A stretch of DNA of 64,000 bases from Pseudomonas monteilii NBRC 103158 = DSM 14164 (GCF_000730605.1 NZ_BBIS01000033.1:57546-121545); one strand, 5' to 3'; numbered from the stretch's first letter, positions 7,442-17,854 are shown. The notes: generated by a model not told the origin, from the letters alone. Translations and numbers: made by a program.

Positions 7442-8824
7442 TCAGATCACCCGCGAGAAGCGCTGGCGGTTTTGCATGGCCAGGTAGGCGTCGAACACCA
7501 TGCACACCGAGCGTGCCAGCAAGCGGCCCGCCGGCAAGATGCGGATGCCTTTGTCGTCCAGGCTGATCAGGCCGTCGCGCTGCAAGGTCAGCAGCTCGGG
7601 CCAGAGGTCATTGAAGTAACCGCGAAAATCAAGGGTGAAGGCCTGCTCGATCGGCTCGAAATCCAGCTCGAAATGGCAAATCAGTTGCTGGATCACCGCA
7701 CGCCGCACGCGGTCGTCGTGGTTGCACAGCAGGCCGCGCTGGGTGGCCAGCTGTGCGTTGGACAGGCTGTCCTGGTAGGTGTTGAGGTCGCTGCTGTTCT
7801 GGCAGTACAGGTCGCCGATCTGGCTGATGGCCGACACGCCCAGGCCAATCAGGTCGCAATGCCCGTGGGTGGTGTAGCCCTGGAAGTTGCGCTGCAGGGT
7901 GCCTTCTTCCTGGGCAATGGCCAGCTCGTCGTCGGGCAGGGCGAAGTGGTCCATGCCGATGTAGCGGTAACCGGCGGCGGTCAGTTGGTCGATGGTGGCG
8001 TGCAGCATCTCCAGCTTGGCCGCCGCGCTGGGCAGGTCGTTGTTGTCGATACGCCGCTGCGGCATGAAGCGCTCGGGCAGGTGGGCGTAGTTGAACACCG
8101 ACAGCCGGTCGGGCTGCAAGCGGATCACCTCTTCGACGGTGCGGGCAAAGCCTTCCGGGGTTTGCTTGGGCAGGCCGTAGATCAGGTCGAGGTTGATCGA
8201 GCGGAACTGCAACGTGCGTGCAGCTTCGATCAAGGTACGGGTTTGCTCAAGGCTTTGCAGGCGGTTGACCGCACGCTGCACGGCCGGATCAAGGTCCTGC
8301 ACGCCCAGGCTGACGCGGTTGAAACCCAGCTCGCGCAGCAGGCCCATGGTCGACCAGTCGGCTTCGCGGGGGTCGATTTCGATGCCGTAGTCGCCAGAAT
8401 CGTCGTCCAGCAGGTGGAAGTGCTGGCGCAGGGTGGCCATCAGCTGGCGCAGTTCCACATGGCTGAGAAAGGTCGGCGTGCCGCCGCCAAAATGCAGCTG
8501 TTCAACACGTTGTTTAGGGGCCAGGTGGCAGGCGATCAGCTGGATTTCCTGCTCCAGGCGCTGCAAATAGGGCGCAGCGCGGGCGCGGTCCTTGGTGATG
8601 ACCTTGTTGCAAGCGCAGTAGTAGCAGATGTTGGCGCAGAACGGCACATGCACGTACAGCGACAGCGGGCGCACGGCTCGACGGCTCTCGCGCAGGGCAT
8701 GGAGCAGGTCGAACGAGCCCACCTCGCTGTGCAGTTGCACGGCGGTCGGGTAAGAGGTGTAGCGTGGTCCGGCCAGATCGTAGCGGCGGATCAGGTCGGT
8801 ATCCCAACGTAGGTCGTCGAGCAT
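7442..8824 (-). CDS. hemN: Oxygen-independent coproporphyrinogen III oxidase
   Basis: A 460-residue radical SAM enzyme that performs the oxidative decarboxylation of coproporphyrinogen III to protoporphyrinogen IX without oxygen, in the cytoplasm. The iron-sulfur motif is CANICYYCAC, with Cys63, Cys67 and Cys70 as cluster ligands and the extra Cys72 typical of true HemN rather than HemW. Other family parts are GGGTPTFLS, EIDPREADW, GVQDLDPAVQRAVNR and the C-terminal HemN domain. It supplies heme for the cbb3 oxidases encoded just downstream in the map. A perfect Anr box lies 64 bases upstream of the start codon, so it should be induced at low oxygen. Confidence 0.96.
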   Translation of the reverse strand: MLDDLRWDTDLIRRYDLAGPRYTSYPTAVQLHSEVGSFDLLHALRESRRAVRPLSLYVHVPFCANICYYCACNKVITKDRARAAPYLQRLEQEIQLIACHLAPKQRVEQLHFGGGTPTFLSHVELRQLMATLRQHFHLLDDDSGDYGIEIDPREADWSTMGLLRELGFNRVSLGVQDLDPAVQRAVNRLQSLEQTRTLIEAARTLQFRSINLDLIYGLPKQTPEGFARTVEEVIRLQPDRLSVFNYAHLPERFMPQRRIDNNDLPSAAAKLEMLHATIDQLTAAGYRYIGMDHFALPDDELAIAQEEGTLQRNFQGYTTHGHCDLIGLGVSAISQIGDLYCQNSSDLNTYQDSLSNAQLATQRGLLCNHDDRVRRAVIQQLICHFELDFEPIEQAFTLDFRGYFNDLWPELLTLQRDGLISLDDKGIRILPAGRLLARSVCMVFDAYLAMQNRQRFSRVI

Positions 8825-8887
8825 GAGGGCGGTCCCCGGAAAGAGCAGCAGTGCACCGGAGTCTATGGCCGTCTGTAGGAAACTGTG

Positions 8888-8901
8888 TTGATTTGTATCA
8901 A
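8888..8901. promoter_or_regulatory. Perfect Anr/FNR box upstream of hemN
   Basis: TTGATTTGTATCAA matches the consensus TTGAT-N4-ATCAA at all ten defined positions. It is centred about 70 bases upstream of the hemN ATG, a normal distance for an activator site at -41.5 of a short leader. Confidence 0.9.
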
Positions 8902-8928
8902 GGGCATTGGGGCGTCAAAGCAGCGCCA

Positions 8929-9612
8929 TCAATGCCCCATCAGCCAATGCTGGTGCGGCCCGGGCAGGGTCCACACCCCAAACAGCATCACCAACACCCC
9001 GCCAGCCATCCGCACACTGCGCCGTCTCAACAAAGCGTTTACCCGCTCCGCCGCCAACCCGGTAGCCAGCAGCACTGGCCAGGTCCCCACCCCGAACGCC
9101 AGCATCAACGCCGCGCTATACCCGGCGTTGCCTTGGCTTGCCGCCCACAACAGGGTGCTGTACACCAACCCGCACGGCAGCCACCCCCACAGCGCGCCCA
9201 GCAGTAATGCCCGGGGCAGGCTGGATACCGGCAGCAAGCGCGAAGCGACCGGCTGGATGTGCCGCCACAGGCCCCGGCCCAGCGCTTCGATGCGGGTCAG
9301 CCCGCTCCACCAGCCGGCCAGGTACAGGCCCATGGCAATCAGCAGCAGTGCCGCCAGCACCCGCAGTGCCAGTGCTGCCGGGCTGCTGGCCACGGCCCAG
9401 CCGGCCAGGCCCAGCAACAGGCCGGCACAGGCATAGCTGGTAATGCGCCCGAGGTTGTACGCCAGCAGCAGGCGCAAGCGCCGGCCACGCTGTTCGGGCG
9501 GGATGGCCAGGGTCAGCGCGCCCATCAGGCCGCCGCACATACCCAGGCAATGGCCGCCGCCAAGCAGGCCAAGAACCAGTGCCGAGCCCAGCAGGGGAAG
9601 CAGGTCAGGCAC
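8929..9612 (-). CDS. TauE/SafE-like (UreH_2) membrane protein of the cco cluster
   Basis: A 227-residue polytopic membrane protein with about six hydrophobic segments. It begins MPDLLPLLGSALVLGLLGGG and continues HCLGMCGGLMGALTLAIPP, where the GGGHCLGMCGG motif near residues 19-29 is the mark of the family often annotated as sulfite exporter TauE/SafE or cytochrome biogenesis protein beside cbb3 genes. The His-Cys-x2-Met-Cys cluster could bind copper, which would fit copper delivery for the oxidase, but this is inference. The gene overlaps the end of ccoS by 8 bases and is therefore translationally linked to the assembly operon ccoGHIS. Confidence 0.8.
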   Translation of the reverse strand: MPDLLPLLGSALVLGLLGGGHCLGMCGGLMGALTLAIPPEQRGRRLRLLLAYNLGRITSYACAGLLLGLAGWAVASSPAALALRVLAALLLIAMGLYLAGWWSGLTRIEALGRGLWRHIQPVASRLLPVSSLPRALLLGALWGWLPCGLVYSTLLWAASQGNAGYSAALMLAFGVGTWPVLLATGLAAERVNALLRRRSVRMAGGVLVMLFGVWTLPGPHQHWLMGH

Positions 9613-9820
9613 GGGGTGGTGGTTCCTTGTCGGTGTCGGCCTGCGCGTCTTCAGGCTTTACCGCCGCCTGGTGGCGCGGGTCCTGGTCGTCGAAGAGGAT
9701 GCTGTGGGCGGGGCCTTCGAGGTCGTCGTACTGGCCGCTGTCCACCGCCCAGAAGAAGATGTACACGGCCACGCCGACCAGCAGCAAAGCGGCGGGGATC
9801 ATGACATAGAGGGCGGGCAT
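9605..9820 (-). CDS. ccoS: cbb3 oxidase maturation protein CcoS
   Basis: A 71-residue inner-membrane protein with one N-terminal transmembrane helix (MPALYVMIPAALLLVGVAVY) followed by the conserved FFWAVDSGQYDDLEGPAHSI segment and a polar tail. CcoS is needed for cofactor insertion into the CcoN subunit. The ATG at 9820 lies inside the last codons of ccoI (22-base overlap); an upstream extension of the frame to 9946 is not credible. It is a normal member of the ccoGHIS set. Confidence 0.93.
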   Translation of the reverse strand: MPALYVMIPAALLLVGVAVYIFFWAVDSGQYDDLEGPAHSILFDDQDPRHQAAVKPEDAQADTDKEPPPRA

Positions 9821-12273
9821 GACGACTTCCTCCCGGGCAGGGATGCTTCGGTTTTCGGCAAAGCCGCTGCCGGGGGCATGCGGGTCAGACGCAGGGCATT
9901 GAGCACCACGATCAGCGAGCTGACCGACATGCCGATGGCGGCCCACACCGGGGTAATCCAGCCGAGCGCGGCAAACGGCAACATCAGGCCATTATACAGC
10001 GACGCCCACAGCAGGTTTTCGAGGATATTGCGGCGGGTGCGGCGGGCCAGGTCGAAGGCCTGCACCAGTGCCTGAAGGCGGTTGGACAGCAGCACGGCAT
10101 CGGCGCTGGTCTTGGCAAGGTCCGTGGCACTGCCCATGGCGATGCTGATATCGGCGGCGGCCAGCACTGGCACGTCGTTGACCCCGTCACCCAGCATCAG
10201 CACCTTGCTTCCGGCTGCCTGCAACGCTTTCAGCCGGTCCAGCTTGTCGTCCGGGCGCAGGCCGCCAATGGCCTGGTCGATACCCAGCTGCGCGGCCACT
10301 TCGGCGACCATCGGCGAGCTGTCGCCCGACAGCAGCAGCGTACGCCAGCCACCGGCCTTGCAGGCGGCGAGCAGGGCTGGGGCATCGTCGCGCAGGCGGT
10401 CGTCCAGGCCGAACCAGGCCAGCGGCCCCTGGCGGTCACCCAGCAGCAACCACTGGCCACGCGGTTCCGGCACGCCGGGGATCTGCGCGCCGCTCAGGGC
10501 ACAGACGAAGGTGGCCTGGCCAATGCGCAGGCGCTGGCCGTCCACCAGGCCTTCCAGGCCCAGGCCGGGAACGGTCTGCACATCATCCGCGAGTGTGGCG
10601 GTACGGCCAAAGGCGCGGGCGATGGGGTGTTCGGAGCGGTTTTCCAGCGCGGCTGCCAAGGCCAGGCAGCGGTCGGCGGGCAGGCTGCCGAGTGGGCGGA
10701 TGCTGCGCAGGGTTAGGCGGCCTTCGGTCAGTGTGCCGGTCTTGTCGAAAATCACCGTGTCGATCTGGTTCAGGCCTTCCAGCACATGGCCACGGGTGAC
10801 CAGCAGGCCGAGCTTGTGCAGGGTGCCGGTGGCGGCGGTCAGCGCCGTTGGCGTGGCCAGGGACAGCGCGCAAGGGCAGGTGGCTACCAGCATCGCCAGC
10901 ACGATCCAGAACGCCCGCGCAGGGTCCAGATACCACCACCACAGGCCGATGGCCACGGCGGCCAGCAACGAGAACAGCAGGAACCACTGCGAGGCCCGGT
11001 CGGCGATTTCGGCCAGGCGTGGTTTTTCGGTTTGCGCACGTTCCAGCAGGCGCACGATGGCCGACAGCCGCGAATCGTGGCCCAATGCTTCAATCTCCAC
11101 GTTCAGCGTGCTTTCGACGTTCAGCGTACCACCGGTGACCCGTTCGCCCACCCGGCGCGGTTGTGGCAGGTATTCGCCGGTCAGCAGCGATTCATCCACA
11201 CTGGAGCGGCCTTCGACAATGCGCCCGTCGGCGGGGATCACGGCGCCCGGCAGTACTTGCACCGTGTCACCACACTGCAGTTCGCTGAGCAGGATGCGTT
11301 CGCTGCGGCCGATGGCGTCGAGGCGCAGGCATGAGGCTGGCAGCAGGTTGACCAGTTGCGCGGTGGCGGCGGCAGTGCGTTCGCGGGCGCGGCGCTCCAG
11401 GTAGCGGCCGGTGAGCAGGAACAAGGCGAACATACCCACGGTGTCGAAATACAGCTCGCCACTGCCGGTGATGGCGGTCCAGATGCCGGCGCCGAAGGCC
11501 AGGCCAATGGCCAGCGACACCGAAACGTCCATGGTCAGGTGGCGGGTGCGCAGGTCGCGTGCTGCGCCTTTGAAGAACGGCGCGCAGCTGTAGAACACGA
11601 TGGGGATGGTGAGAAACAGCGCCACCCAGCGCAGGATGGTGTGCAGTTCAGGCGACAGGTCGATGTTGAATTCCGGCCAGGTGGCCATGGTTGCCATCAT
11701 CGCCTGGAACCACAGCAACCCGGCCACGCCCAGGCGGCGCAGGGCGCTACGGTTCTCGCGGGCCAGCTGTTCGGCCGCCTGGTCGGGTTGGTAGGGGTGG
11801 GCGGCGTAGCCGATCTGGCGCAGCTCGGCCAGCAGGCGGGAGAGCGGCTGTTGCTTGTCGTCCCAGTTCAGCAGCAGGCGGTGGTTGGACAGGTTCAGGC
11901 GGGCTTCGGCGACGCCGGGCAGGTTGCGCAGGTGCTTTTCGATCAGCCAGCCGCAGGCGGCGCAGCTGATGCCTTCGACCAGCAGGGTGGTTTCGGCCAG
12001 CTCGCCCTGGTGGCGCACGAAGCTTTGCTGCACGTCGCTACGGTCGTACAGGGCCAGCTCGTCTTGCAGCTGTTTGGGCAAGGCTTCGGGGTTGGCGCTG
12101 TTGTCGCTGCGGTGCTGGTAGTAGTGCTCCAGGCCACCGGCGACGATCGACTCGGCCACCGCCTGGCAACCGGGGCAGCAGAACTGCCGAGGCTGGCCAA
12201 GGACCACGGCGGTGAAGCGGCTGCCAGCGGGGACGGGCAGGGCGCAGTGGTAGCAGGGGGTGGGTTGGGTCAT
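9799..12273 (-). CDS. ccoI: Copper-transporting P1B-type ATPase CcoI (FixI)
   Basis: An 824-residue inner-membrane ATPase that exports Cu(I) for assembly of the cbb3 oxidase binuclear centre. The N-terminus has a Cys-rich zone (CYHCALP and CCPGCQAV) characteristic of the FixI group, then an HMA domain with GISCAACGW. Further along are the transmembrane metal site CPCALSLATPTA, the phosphorylation motif DKTGTLTEG, the GDGVNDVP hinge and eight predicted membrane helices. I chose the start MTQPTPCYHC at 12273; the frame stays open to 12450, but that stretch runs through a REP pair. It follows ccoH and overlaps ccoS. Confidence 0.94.
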   Translation of the reverse strand: MTQPTPCYHCALPVPAGSRFTAVVLGQPRQFCCPGCQAVAESIVAGGLEHYYQHRSDNSANPEALPKQLQDELALYDRSDVQQSFVRHQGELAETTLLVEGISCAACGWLIEKHLRNLPGVAEARLNLSNHRLLLNWDDKQQPLSRLLAELRQIGYAAHPYQPDQAAEQLARENRSALRRLGVAGLLWFQAMMATMATWPEFNIDLSPELHTILRWVALFLTIPIVFYSCAPFFKGAARDLRTRHLTMDVSVSLAIGLAFGAGIWTAITGSGELYFDTVGMFALFLLTGRYLERRARERTAAATAQLVNLLPASCLRLDAIGRSERILLSELQCGDTVQVLPGAVIPADGRIVEGRSSVDESLLTGEYLPQPRRVGERVTGGTLNVESTLNVEIEALGHDSRLSAIVRLLERAQTEKPRLAEIADRASQWFLLFSLLAAVAIGLWWWYLDPARAFWIVLAMLVATCPCALSLATPTALTAATGTLHKLGLLVTRGHVLEGLNQIDTVIFDKTGTLTEGRLTLRSIRPLGSLPADRCLALAAALENRSEHPIARAFGRTATLADDVQTVPGLGLEGLVDGQRLRIGQATFVCALSGAQIPGVPEPRGQWLLLGDRQGPLAWFGLDDRLRDDAPALLAACKAGGWRTLLLSGDSSPMVAEVAAQLGIDQAIGGLRPDDKLDRLKALQAAGSKVLMLGDGVNDVPVLAAADISIAMGSATDLAKTSADAVLLSNRLQALVQAFDLARRTRRNILENLLWASLYNGLMLPFAALGWITPVWAAIGMSVSSLIVVLNALRLTRMPPAAALPKTEASLPGRKSSCPPSMS

Positions 12274-12307
12274 AAGGCGAACACGCATTGGCTGACAGGA
12301 GCGGACC

Positions 12308-12399
12308 CTGTGGGAGCGGGCTTGCCCCGCGAATGGGCCGGTACAGGCAACATCATATGCAGGTCTGGCCCCTTCGCGGGACAAGCCCGCTCCCACAGG
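12308..12399. repeat. Inverted pair of REP elements between ccoH and ccoI
   Basis: Two REP copies, at about 12308-12339 and 12367-12399, face each other. CCTGTGGGAGCGGGCTTG at the left is matched by CAAGCCCGCTCCCACAGG at the right. They could form one long stem of about 33 bp with a few mismatches and a 27-base loop, or two separate hairpins. The position inside the ccoGHIS unit suggests an effect on the relative amounts of CcoH and CcoI message. Confidence 0.85.
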
Positions 12400-12415
12400 T
12401 ATGAAGGTGATGCGG

Positions 12416-12943
12416 CTATTGGTGTTCGGCACCTTGCAGCGCTTCGTCACCCAGCTGCAAGGTCACACCATGCTCTACTTTTTCCTCTTCGAACAAGCGC
12501 CACACCTGGCCACCTTCGCTACCCAGCAGCTCAACAAAGCGCCGCCCGTCCACCTTGTCCTCCAGTTGCCCCATATAACGCCCTGCTTCAACCCGGCTCA
12601 GCAGCACCCTGCGGTCTTTCTCCGGCTGGGTAGGCGAAATCAGGTTCAGCTCCAGGCTCTGCGGGCCGCTGTTGCCGGTCAGGCGCAGGTCCACTTCGCC
12701 TGTGAGCTCGTCCAGGTGCACGCTGGCCTTCAGCCCCAGCTGCTGCGCCAGCAGTTCGCGGTCCAGCGAGCGGTTGATGCCCTTGCCGGCCTCGTAGTAG
12801 TTGTCGTTCACCAGGTTGTCCGGGTTGTTCACGGCGATACTGACCATGGTCAGGCTCAGGCACACGGAGGTGGTGAGGATGCCGATGATGATCCAGGGCC
12901 AGAGGTGCTTGTACCAGGGGCTGGCGGCGGTGGCGACAGGCAT
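12416..12943 (-). CDS. ccoH: cbb3 oxidase assembly protein CcoH (FixH)
   Basis: A 175-residue membrane-anchored protein with one transmembrane segment near the N-terminus (HLWPWIIIGILTTSVCLSL), followed by the FixH signature NPDNLVNDNYYEAGKGIN and an Ig-like periplasmic domain. CcoH interacts with CcoN and is required for stable cbb3 assembly. It lies 15 bases downstream of ccoG and is separated from ccoI by the REP pair. Length and order fit the Pseudomonas ccoG-ccoH-ccoI-ccoS set. Confidence 0.92.
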   Translation of the reverse strand: MPVATAASPWYKHLWPWIIIGILTTSVCLSLTMVSIAVNNPDNLVNDNYYEAGKGINRSLDRELLAQQLGLKASVHLDELTGEVDLRLTGNSGPQSLELNLISPTQPEKDRRVLLSRVEAGRYMGQLEDKVDGRRFVELLGSEGGQVWRLFEEEKVEHGVTLQLGDEALQGAEHQ

Positions 12944-12958
12944 TGTGCGTTATCTCTC

Positions 12959-14374
12959 TTAGCGGATCTGTGGGCCGATGAAACGGCTCTTGGCTTCAAC
13001 CTGAGCGTCACTGTCGTCGGCGCTTTTGAGGATGAAGGTGATTTCGTTGGTGGTCGAGGGCAGCTTCTCGGGGGCGACCGACAGCTGCACCGGCAGGCTG
13101 ACGATATCACCGGCAGCCACGCGGATCTCGCGCTGGCCCTCAAGCTTGAGGTCTGGCAGGCCGGCGGCGTCCAGTACGTAGACGTGGTCGCGCTGGTCCT
13201 TGTTCATCACCTTCAGGCTGTACACGTTCTCGATCCTGCCCTGGGCGTTCTCGCGGTACAGCACGCGGTCCTTGCTGACGTCGAAGCCGACCAGCGAGCG
13301 GGTGGCGAAGGCGGTGGCCAGGCCGATGATCATCACCAGCAGCACCACGGCATAGCCGATCAGGCGCGGGCGCAGCATGTGGGTCTTCTGCCCGGACAGG
13401 TTGTGTTCGGTGGTGTAGCTGATGAGCCCTTTGGGGTAGTTCATCTTGTCCATGATGTTGTCACAGGCGTCGATGCACGCGGCGCAGCCGATGCACTCGA
13501 TCTGCAGGCCGTCACGGATGTCGATGCCGGTAGGGCAGACCTGGACGCACAGGGTGCAGTCAATGCAGTCACCCAGCCCCTGTGCCTTGTAGTCGGCATC
13601 CTTTTTACGCGGGCCGCGGGTTTCGCCGCGGCGCGGGTCGTAGGAAACAATCAGCGTGTCCTTGTCGAACATCACGCTCTGGAAGCGGGCGTAGGGGCAC
13701 ATGTAAACGCACACCTGTTCGCGCAGCCAGCCGGCGTTGCCGTAGGTGGCGAGGGTGAAGAACCCGACCCAGAAGTAGGCCCAGCCATCGGCTTGGCCGG
13801 TGAAGAACTCGATGACCAGTTCGCGGATGGGCGAGAAGTAGCCCACAAAGGTCATGCCAGTGACGAAGCCGATCAGCAGCCACAGGCTGTGCTTGGCGAA
13901 TTTGCGCAGGAACTTGTTGCCGCTCATGGGGGCTTTGTCGAGCTTCATGCGCTGGTTGCGGTCGCCTTCGGTGACCTTTTCGCACCACATGAAAATCCAT
14001 GTCCACACGCTTTGCGGGCAGGTGTAGCCGCACCACACCCGGCCGGCGAACACTGTGATGAAGAACAGGCCGAAGGCGGCGACGATCAGGATGCCCGACA
14101 GCAGGATGAAGTCCTGTGGCCAGATGGTGGCGCCGAAAATGTAGAACTTGCGCTCGGGCAGGTTCCACCACACGGCCTGGTGACCACCCCAGTTCAGCCA
14201 TACGGTGCCGAAGTACAGCAGGAACAACACGGCACCGCCGACCATGCGCAGGCGGCGGAACAGGCCGGTGAAGGCGCGGGTGTAGATCTTTTCCCGGGAG
14301 GCGTAGAGGTCGACGGAATCCTTCCCTTTGCTGGCAGGCGGGGTGACGTCATGTACCGGAATTTGCTTGCTCAT
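12959..14374 (-). CDS. ccoG: cbb3 oxidase accessory iron-sulfur protein CcoG (FixG/RdxA)
   Basis: A 471-residue membrane ferredoxin-like protein implicated in Cu(II) reduction for cbb3 oxidase maturation. It has about five transmembrane helices, a NapH-like part with RVWCGYTCPQ, and two 4Fe-4S binding clusters visible as CIDCTLCVQVCP and CIGCAACIDAC. The C-terminus is an Ig-like periplasmic domain (FixG C-terminal). Two adjacent ATG codons at 14377 and 14374 are possible starts; I took MSKQIPVHDV because this matches known family N-termini. A REP hairpin lies between it and ccoP1. Confidence 0.94.
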   Translation of the reverse strand: MSKQIPVHDVTPPASKGKDSVDLYASREKIYTRAFTGLFRRLRMVGGAVLFLLYFGTVWLNWGGHQAVWWNLPERKFYIFGATIWPQDFILLSGILIVAAFGLFFITVFAGRVWCGYTCPQSVWTWIFMWCEKVTEGDRNQRMKLDKAPMSGNKFLRKFAKHSLWLLIGFVTGMTFVGYFSPIRELVIEFFTGQADGWAYFWVGFFTLATYGNAGWLREQVCVYMCPYARFQSVMFDKDTLIVSYDPRRGETRGPRKKDADYKAQGLGDCIDCTLCVQVCPTGIDIRDGLQIECIGCAACIDACDNIMDKMNYPKGLISYTTEHNLSGQKTHMLRPRLIGYAVVLLVMIIGLATAFATRSLVGFDVSKDRVLYRENAQGRIENVYSLKVMNKDQRDHVYVLDAAGLPDLKLEGQREIRVAAGDIVSLPVQLSVAPEKLPSTTNEITFILKSADDSDAQVEAKSRFIGPQIR

Positions 14375-14591
14375 CATCAAGTCCCACGGCAGTGGAGAAA
14401 AGCCGCGGCCAGTGCGTGCCGGCCGCAGTCTCGCGCAATCTGCTAGCGCTCTACGGCCCATGATACGCCGCTGATGGCGGTATGGGGTCGCACTGCGACC
14501 TTTAGTCGCGTTGGGTTTGTGGTGTGAATCGTGTTATGGCGGGTGTCAATTGATCCAGGTCATCAGCCTGCAAGAAATGCTTGGCTGTACC

Positions 14592-14623
14592 GGCCTCTTC
14601 GCGGGCTTGCCCGCGAAGAGGCC
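14592..14623. repeat. REP hairpin downstream of ccoP1
   Basis: A perfect 14-bp stem, GGCCTCTTCGCGGG (14592-14605) with CCCGCGAAGAGGCC (14610-14623), closes a CTTG loop. It lies 10 bases past the ccoP1 stop codon, where it could stabilise or attenuate the ccoNOQP-1 transcript before ccoG. Confidence 0.85.
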
Positions 14624-14632
14624 AGACCTGCC

Positions 14633-15610
14633 TTACTCGGCCTTGGCCGGTTCAGCCTGGTGCGACAGGCTATACACATAAGCCGCCAGCAAGTGCACCT
14701 TGTCATTACCCTGCAACTGTTCCTGCGCCGGCATCTGCCCTTGGCGACCATAACGGATGGTCTGTTGCAGCTGGGCAAAGCTGGACCCGTAGATGAACGC
14801 CTGCGGGTGGGTCAGGTTCGGCGCACCCATGGCCGGTGTGCCTTTGCCTTCCGGCCCGTGGCAGGCCACGCAGTTGGCGGCGAAGATCTTCTGACCGTTC
14901 TCGGCATCGGCCTTGACGCCTTCCGGCAGGGTGCGGCCATCCAGCTTGCTGACCACGAACGCTGCCACGTCGGCCACGCCCTGATCACCGATCACCTCGG
15001 CCCAGGCCGGCATCACGCCGTGGCGGCCGCCCATGATGGTGGTCTTGATGGTGTCGGGCTCGCCGCCCCAGCGCCAGTCGTTGTCGGTGAGGTTAGGGAA
15101 GCCGAAGGCACCCTTGGCGTCGGAGCCGTGGCACACCGAGCAGTTGGAGGCGAACAGCCGCGCGCCCATTTTCAGCGCCTGCGGGTCCTTGGCCACGTCC
15201 TCGATGGGCATGGCGGCGAACTTGGCGAAGATCGGCCCGAAGCGGGCGTCGGCCTTGGCCATTTCCTTTTCCCACTCATGCACGCCGGTCCAGCCCGGCT
15301 GGCCGTTGGAAAACTCGGTCTGCTTGTCGTTGTCCAGGTACGAGTAGCCCGGCAGCACGCCTTTCCAGTTGCCCAGGCCCGGGTACAGCACCAGGTAGCC
15401 AAGGGCGAAGATGATGGTGCCGACGAACAGCCAGAACCACCATTTCGGCAGCGGGTTGTCATATTCCTCGATGCCATCGAAGGCATGCCCGACGGTTTCG
15501 TCGGTCACCTCTTCGCGCTGGCCCTTGCGGGTGGACAGCAGCAGCCAGGTCAACGAGAAGATGGTGCCCAGGGTCAGGACGGTAACGTACAGACTCCAGA
15601 AGGTTGTCAT
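14633..15610 (-). CDS. ccoP1: cbb3-type cytochrome c oxidase subunit III, CcoP1
   Basis: A 325-residue di-heme c-type cytochrome anchored in the inner membrane that passes electrons toward CcoO and CcoN. It shows two N-terminal hydrophobic segments (residues about 5-26 and 57-76) and two periplasmic heme motifs, CSVCH (Cys157, Cys160, His161) and CVACH (Cys247, Cys250, His251). Compared with CcoP2 it carries about 14 extra residues around position 90-105. The start overlaps the ccoQ1 stop by 4 bases. It is the last gene of the first ccoNOQP operon. Confidence 0.96.
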   Translation of the reverse strand: MTTFWSLYVTVLTLGTIFSLTWLLLSTRKGQREEVTDETVGHAFDGIEEYDNPLPKWWFWLFVGTIIFALGYLVLYPGLGNWKGVLPGYSYLDNDKQTEFSNGQPGWTGVHEWEKEMAKADARFGPIFAKFAAMPIEDVAKDPQALKMGARLFASNCSVCHGSDAKGAFGFPNLTDNDWRWGGEPDTIKTTIMGGRHGVMPAWAEVIGDQGVADVAAFVVSKLDGRTLPEGVKADAENGQKIFAANCVACHGPEGKGTPAMGAPNLTHPQAFIYGSSFAQLQQTIRYGRQGQMPAQEQLQGNDKVHLLAAYVYSLSHQAEPAKAE

Positions 15611-15807
15611 TGTTGTTTGCTCCCAGAAGCTTTTGCTTGCTCGACGTGCCGGGTGGCCTCGGGGTCATCCGCGAAGGGCAGTTGGGTCGCTTCGTCGAAG
15701 TCCTTTTTACGCCGTGGGTTGAACACCCACAGCGCCAGGCCCACGAACGCCACCATCACCACGACGGTGCCCAGGCCGCGAATCATCCCGATATCCATCA
15801 GCGTCAC
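15607..15807 (-). CDS. ccoQ1: cbb3 oxidase subunit CcoQ1
   Basis: A 66-residue single-span membrane protein (hydrophobic residues about 9-29, GLGTVVVMVAFVGLALWVF) followed by the FNPRRKKDFDEATQLPFADD segment typical of CcoQ. CcoQ stabilises the complex and protects it from oxygen. It overlaps ccoO1 and ccoP1 by 4 bases at each end, indicating tight translational coupling. Confidence 0.93.
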   Translation of the reverse strand: MTLMDIGMIRGLGTVVVMVAFVGLALWVFNPRRKKDFDEATQLPFADDPEATRHVEQAKASGSKQQ

Positions 15808-16411
15808 CGTTTGCTTTTGATGATGGTGCCAAGACCTTGCAGGTACGCGACGATGGCGTCCATTTCGGTCTTGCCCTTGACCGCGTCACGCGCGCCGGCA
15901 ATGTCGGCGTCGGTGTACGGGGTGCCGAGTGTGCGCAGCACTTCCAGTTTTTTCGCGGTGTCCTTGCCGTCGAGCTTGTTCTCGACCAGCCACGGGTAGG
16001 ACGGCATCTTCGATTCCGGTACCACGTTGCGCGGGTTGTACAGGTGCGCACGGTGCCAGTCATCGGAGTAGCGGCCACCCACGCGGGCCAGGTCCGGCCC
16101 GGTGCGCTTGGAGCCCCACAGGAACGGGTGGTCCCACACGCTTTCGCCGGCTACCGAGTAGTGGCCGTAGCGCTCGGTTTCGGCGCGGAACGGGCGGATC
16201 ATCTGCGAGTGGCAGCCCACGCAGCCTTCGCGGATGTAGATATCGCGGCCTTCAACTTCCAGCGCGGTGCGCGGCTTCATGCCTTCAACGGGTTTGTTGG
16301 TGACGTCCTGGAAAAACAGCGGGACGATCTGGGTCAGGCCACCGACGCTCACGGCGATGACCATGAAGAAGGCCAGCAGGCCTATGTTCTTCTCGACGGC
16401 TTCATGCTTCA

Positions 16412-16412
<1 letters not shown>
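15804..16412 (-). CDS. ccoO1: cbb3-type cytochrome c oxidase subunit II, CcoO1
   Basis: A 202-residue mono-heme cytochrome c subunit. An N-terminal transmembrane helix (residues about 9-32) is followed by a periplasmic domain with the heme motif GCVGCHSQMIRPF (Cys64, Cys67, His68) and the conserved GHYSVAGESVWDHPFLWGSKRTGPDLARVG region. The gene starts at the ccoN1 stop codon (one-base overlap) and overlaps ccoQ1. It is about 85-90 percent similar by eye to CcoO2, encoded at 19360-19968. Confidence 0.96.

Positions 16413-17854
<1,442 letters not shown>

Noticed and set aside
14378..14591. TTGAT at 14549 region as an Anr box for ccoG
   Set aside because: The second half site ATCAA is not present at the required 4-base spacing.
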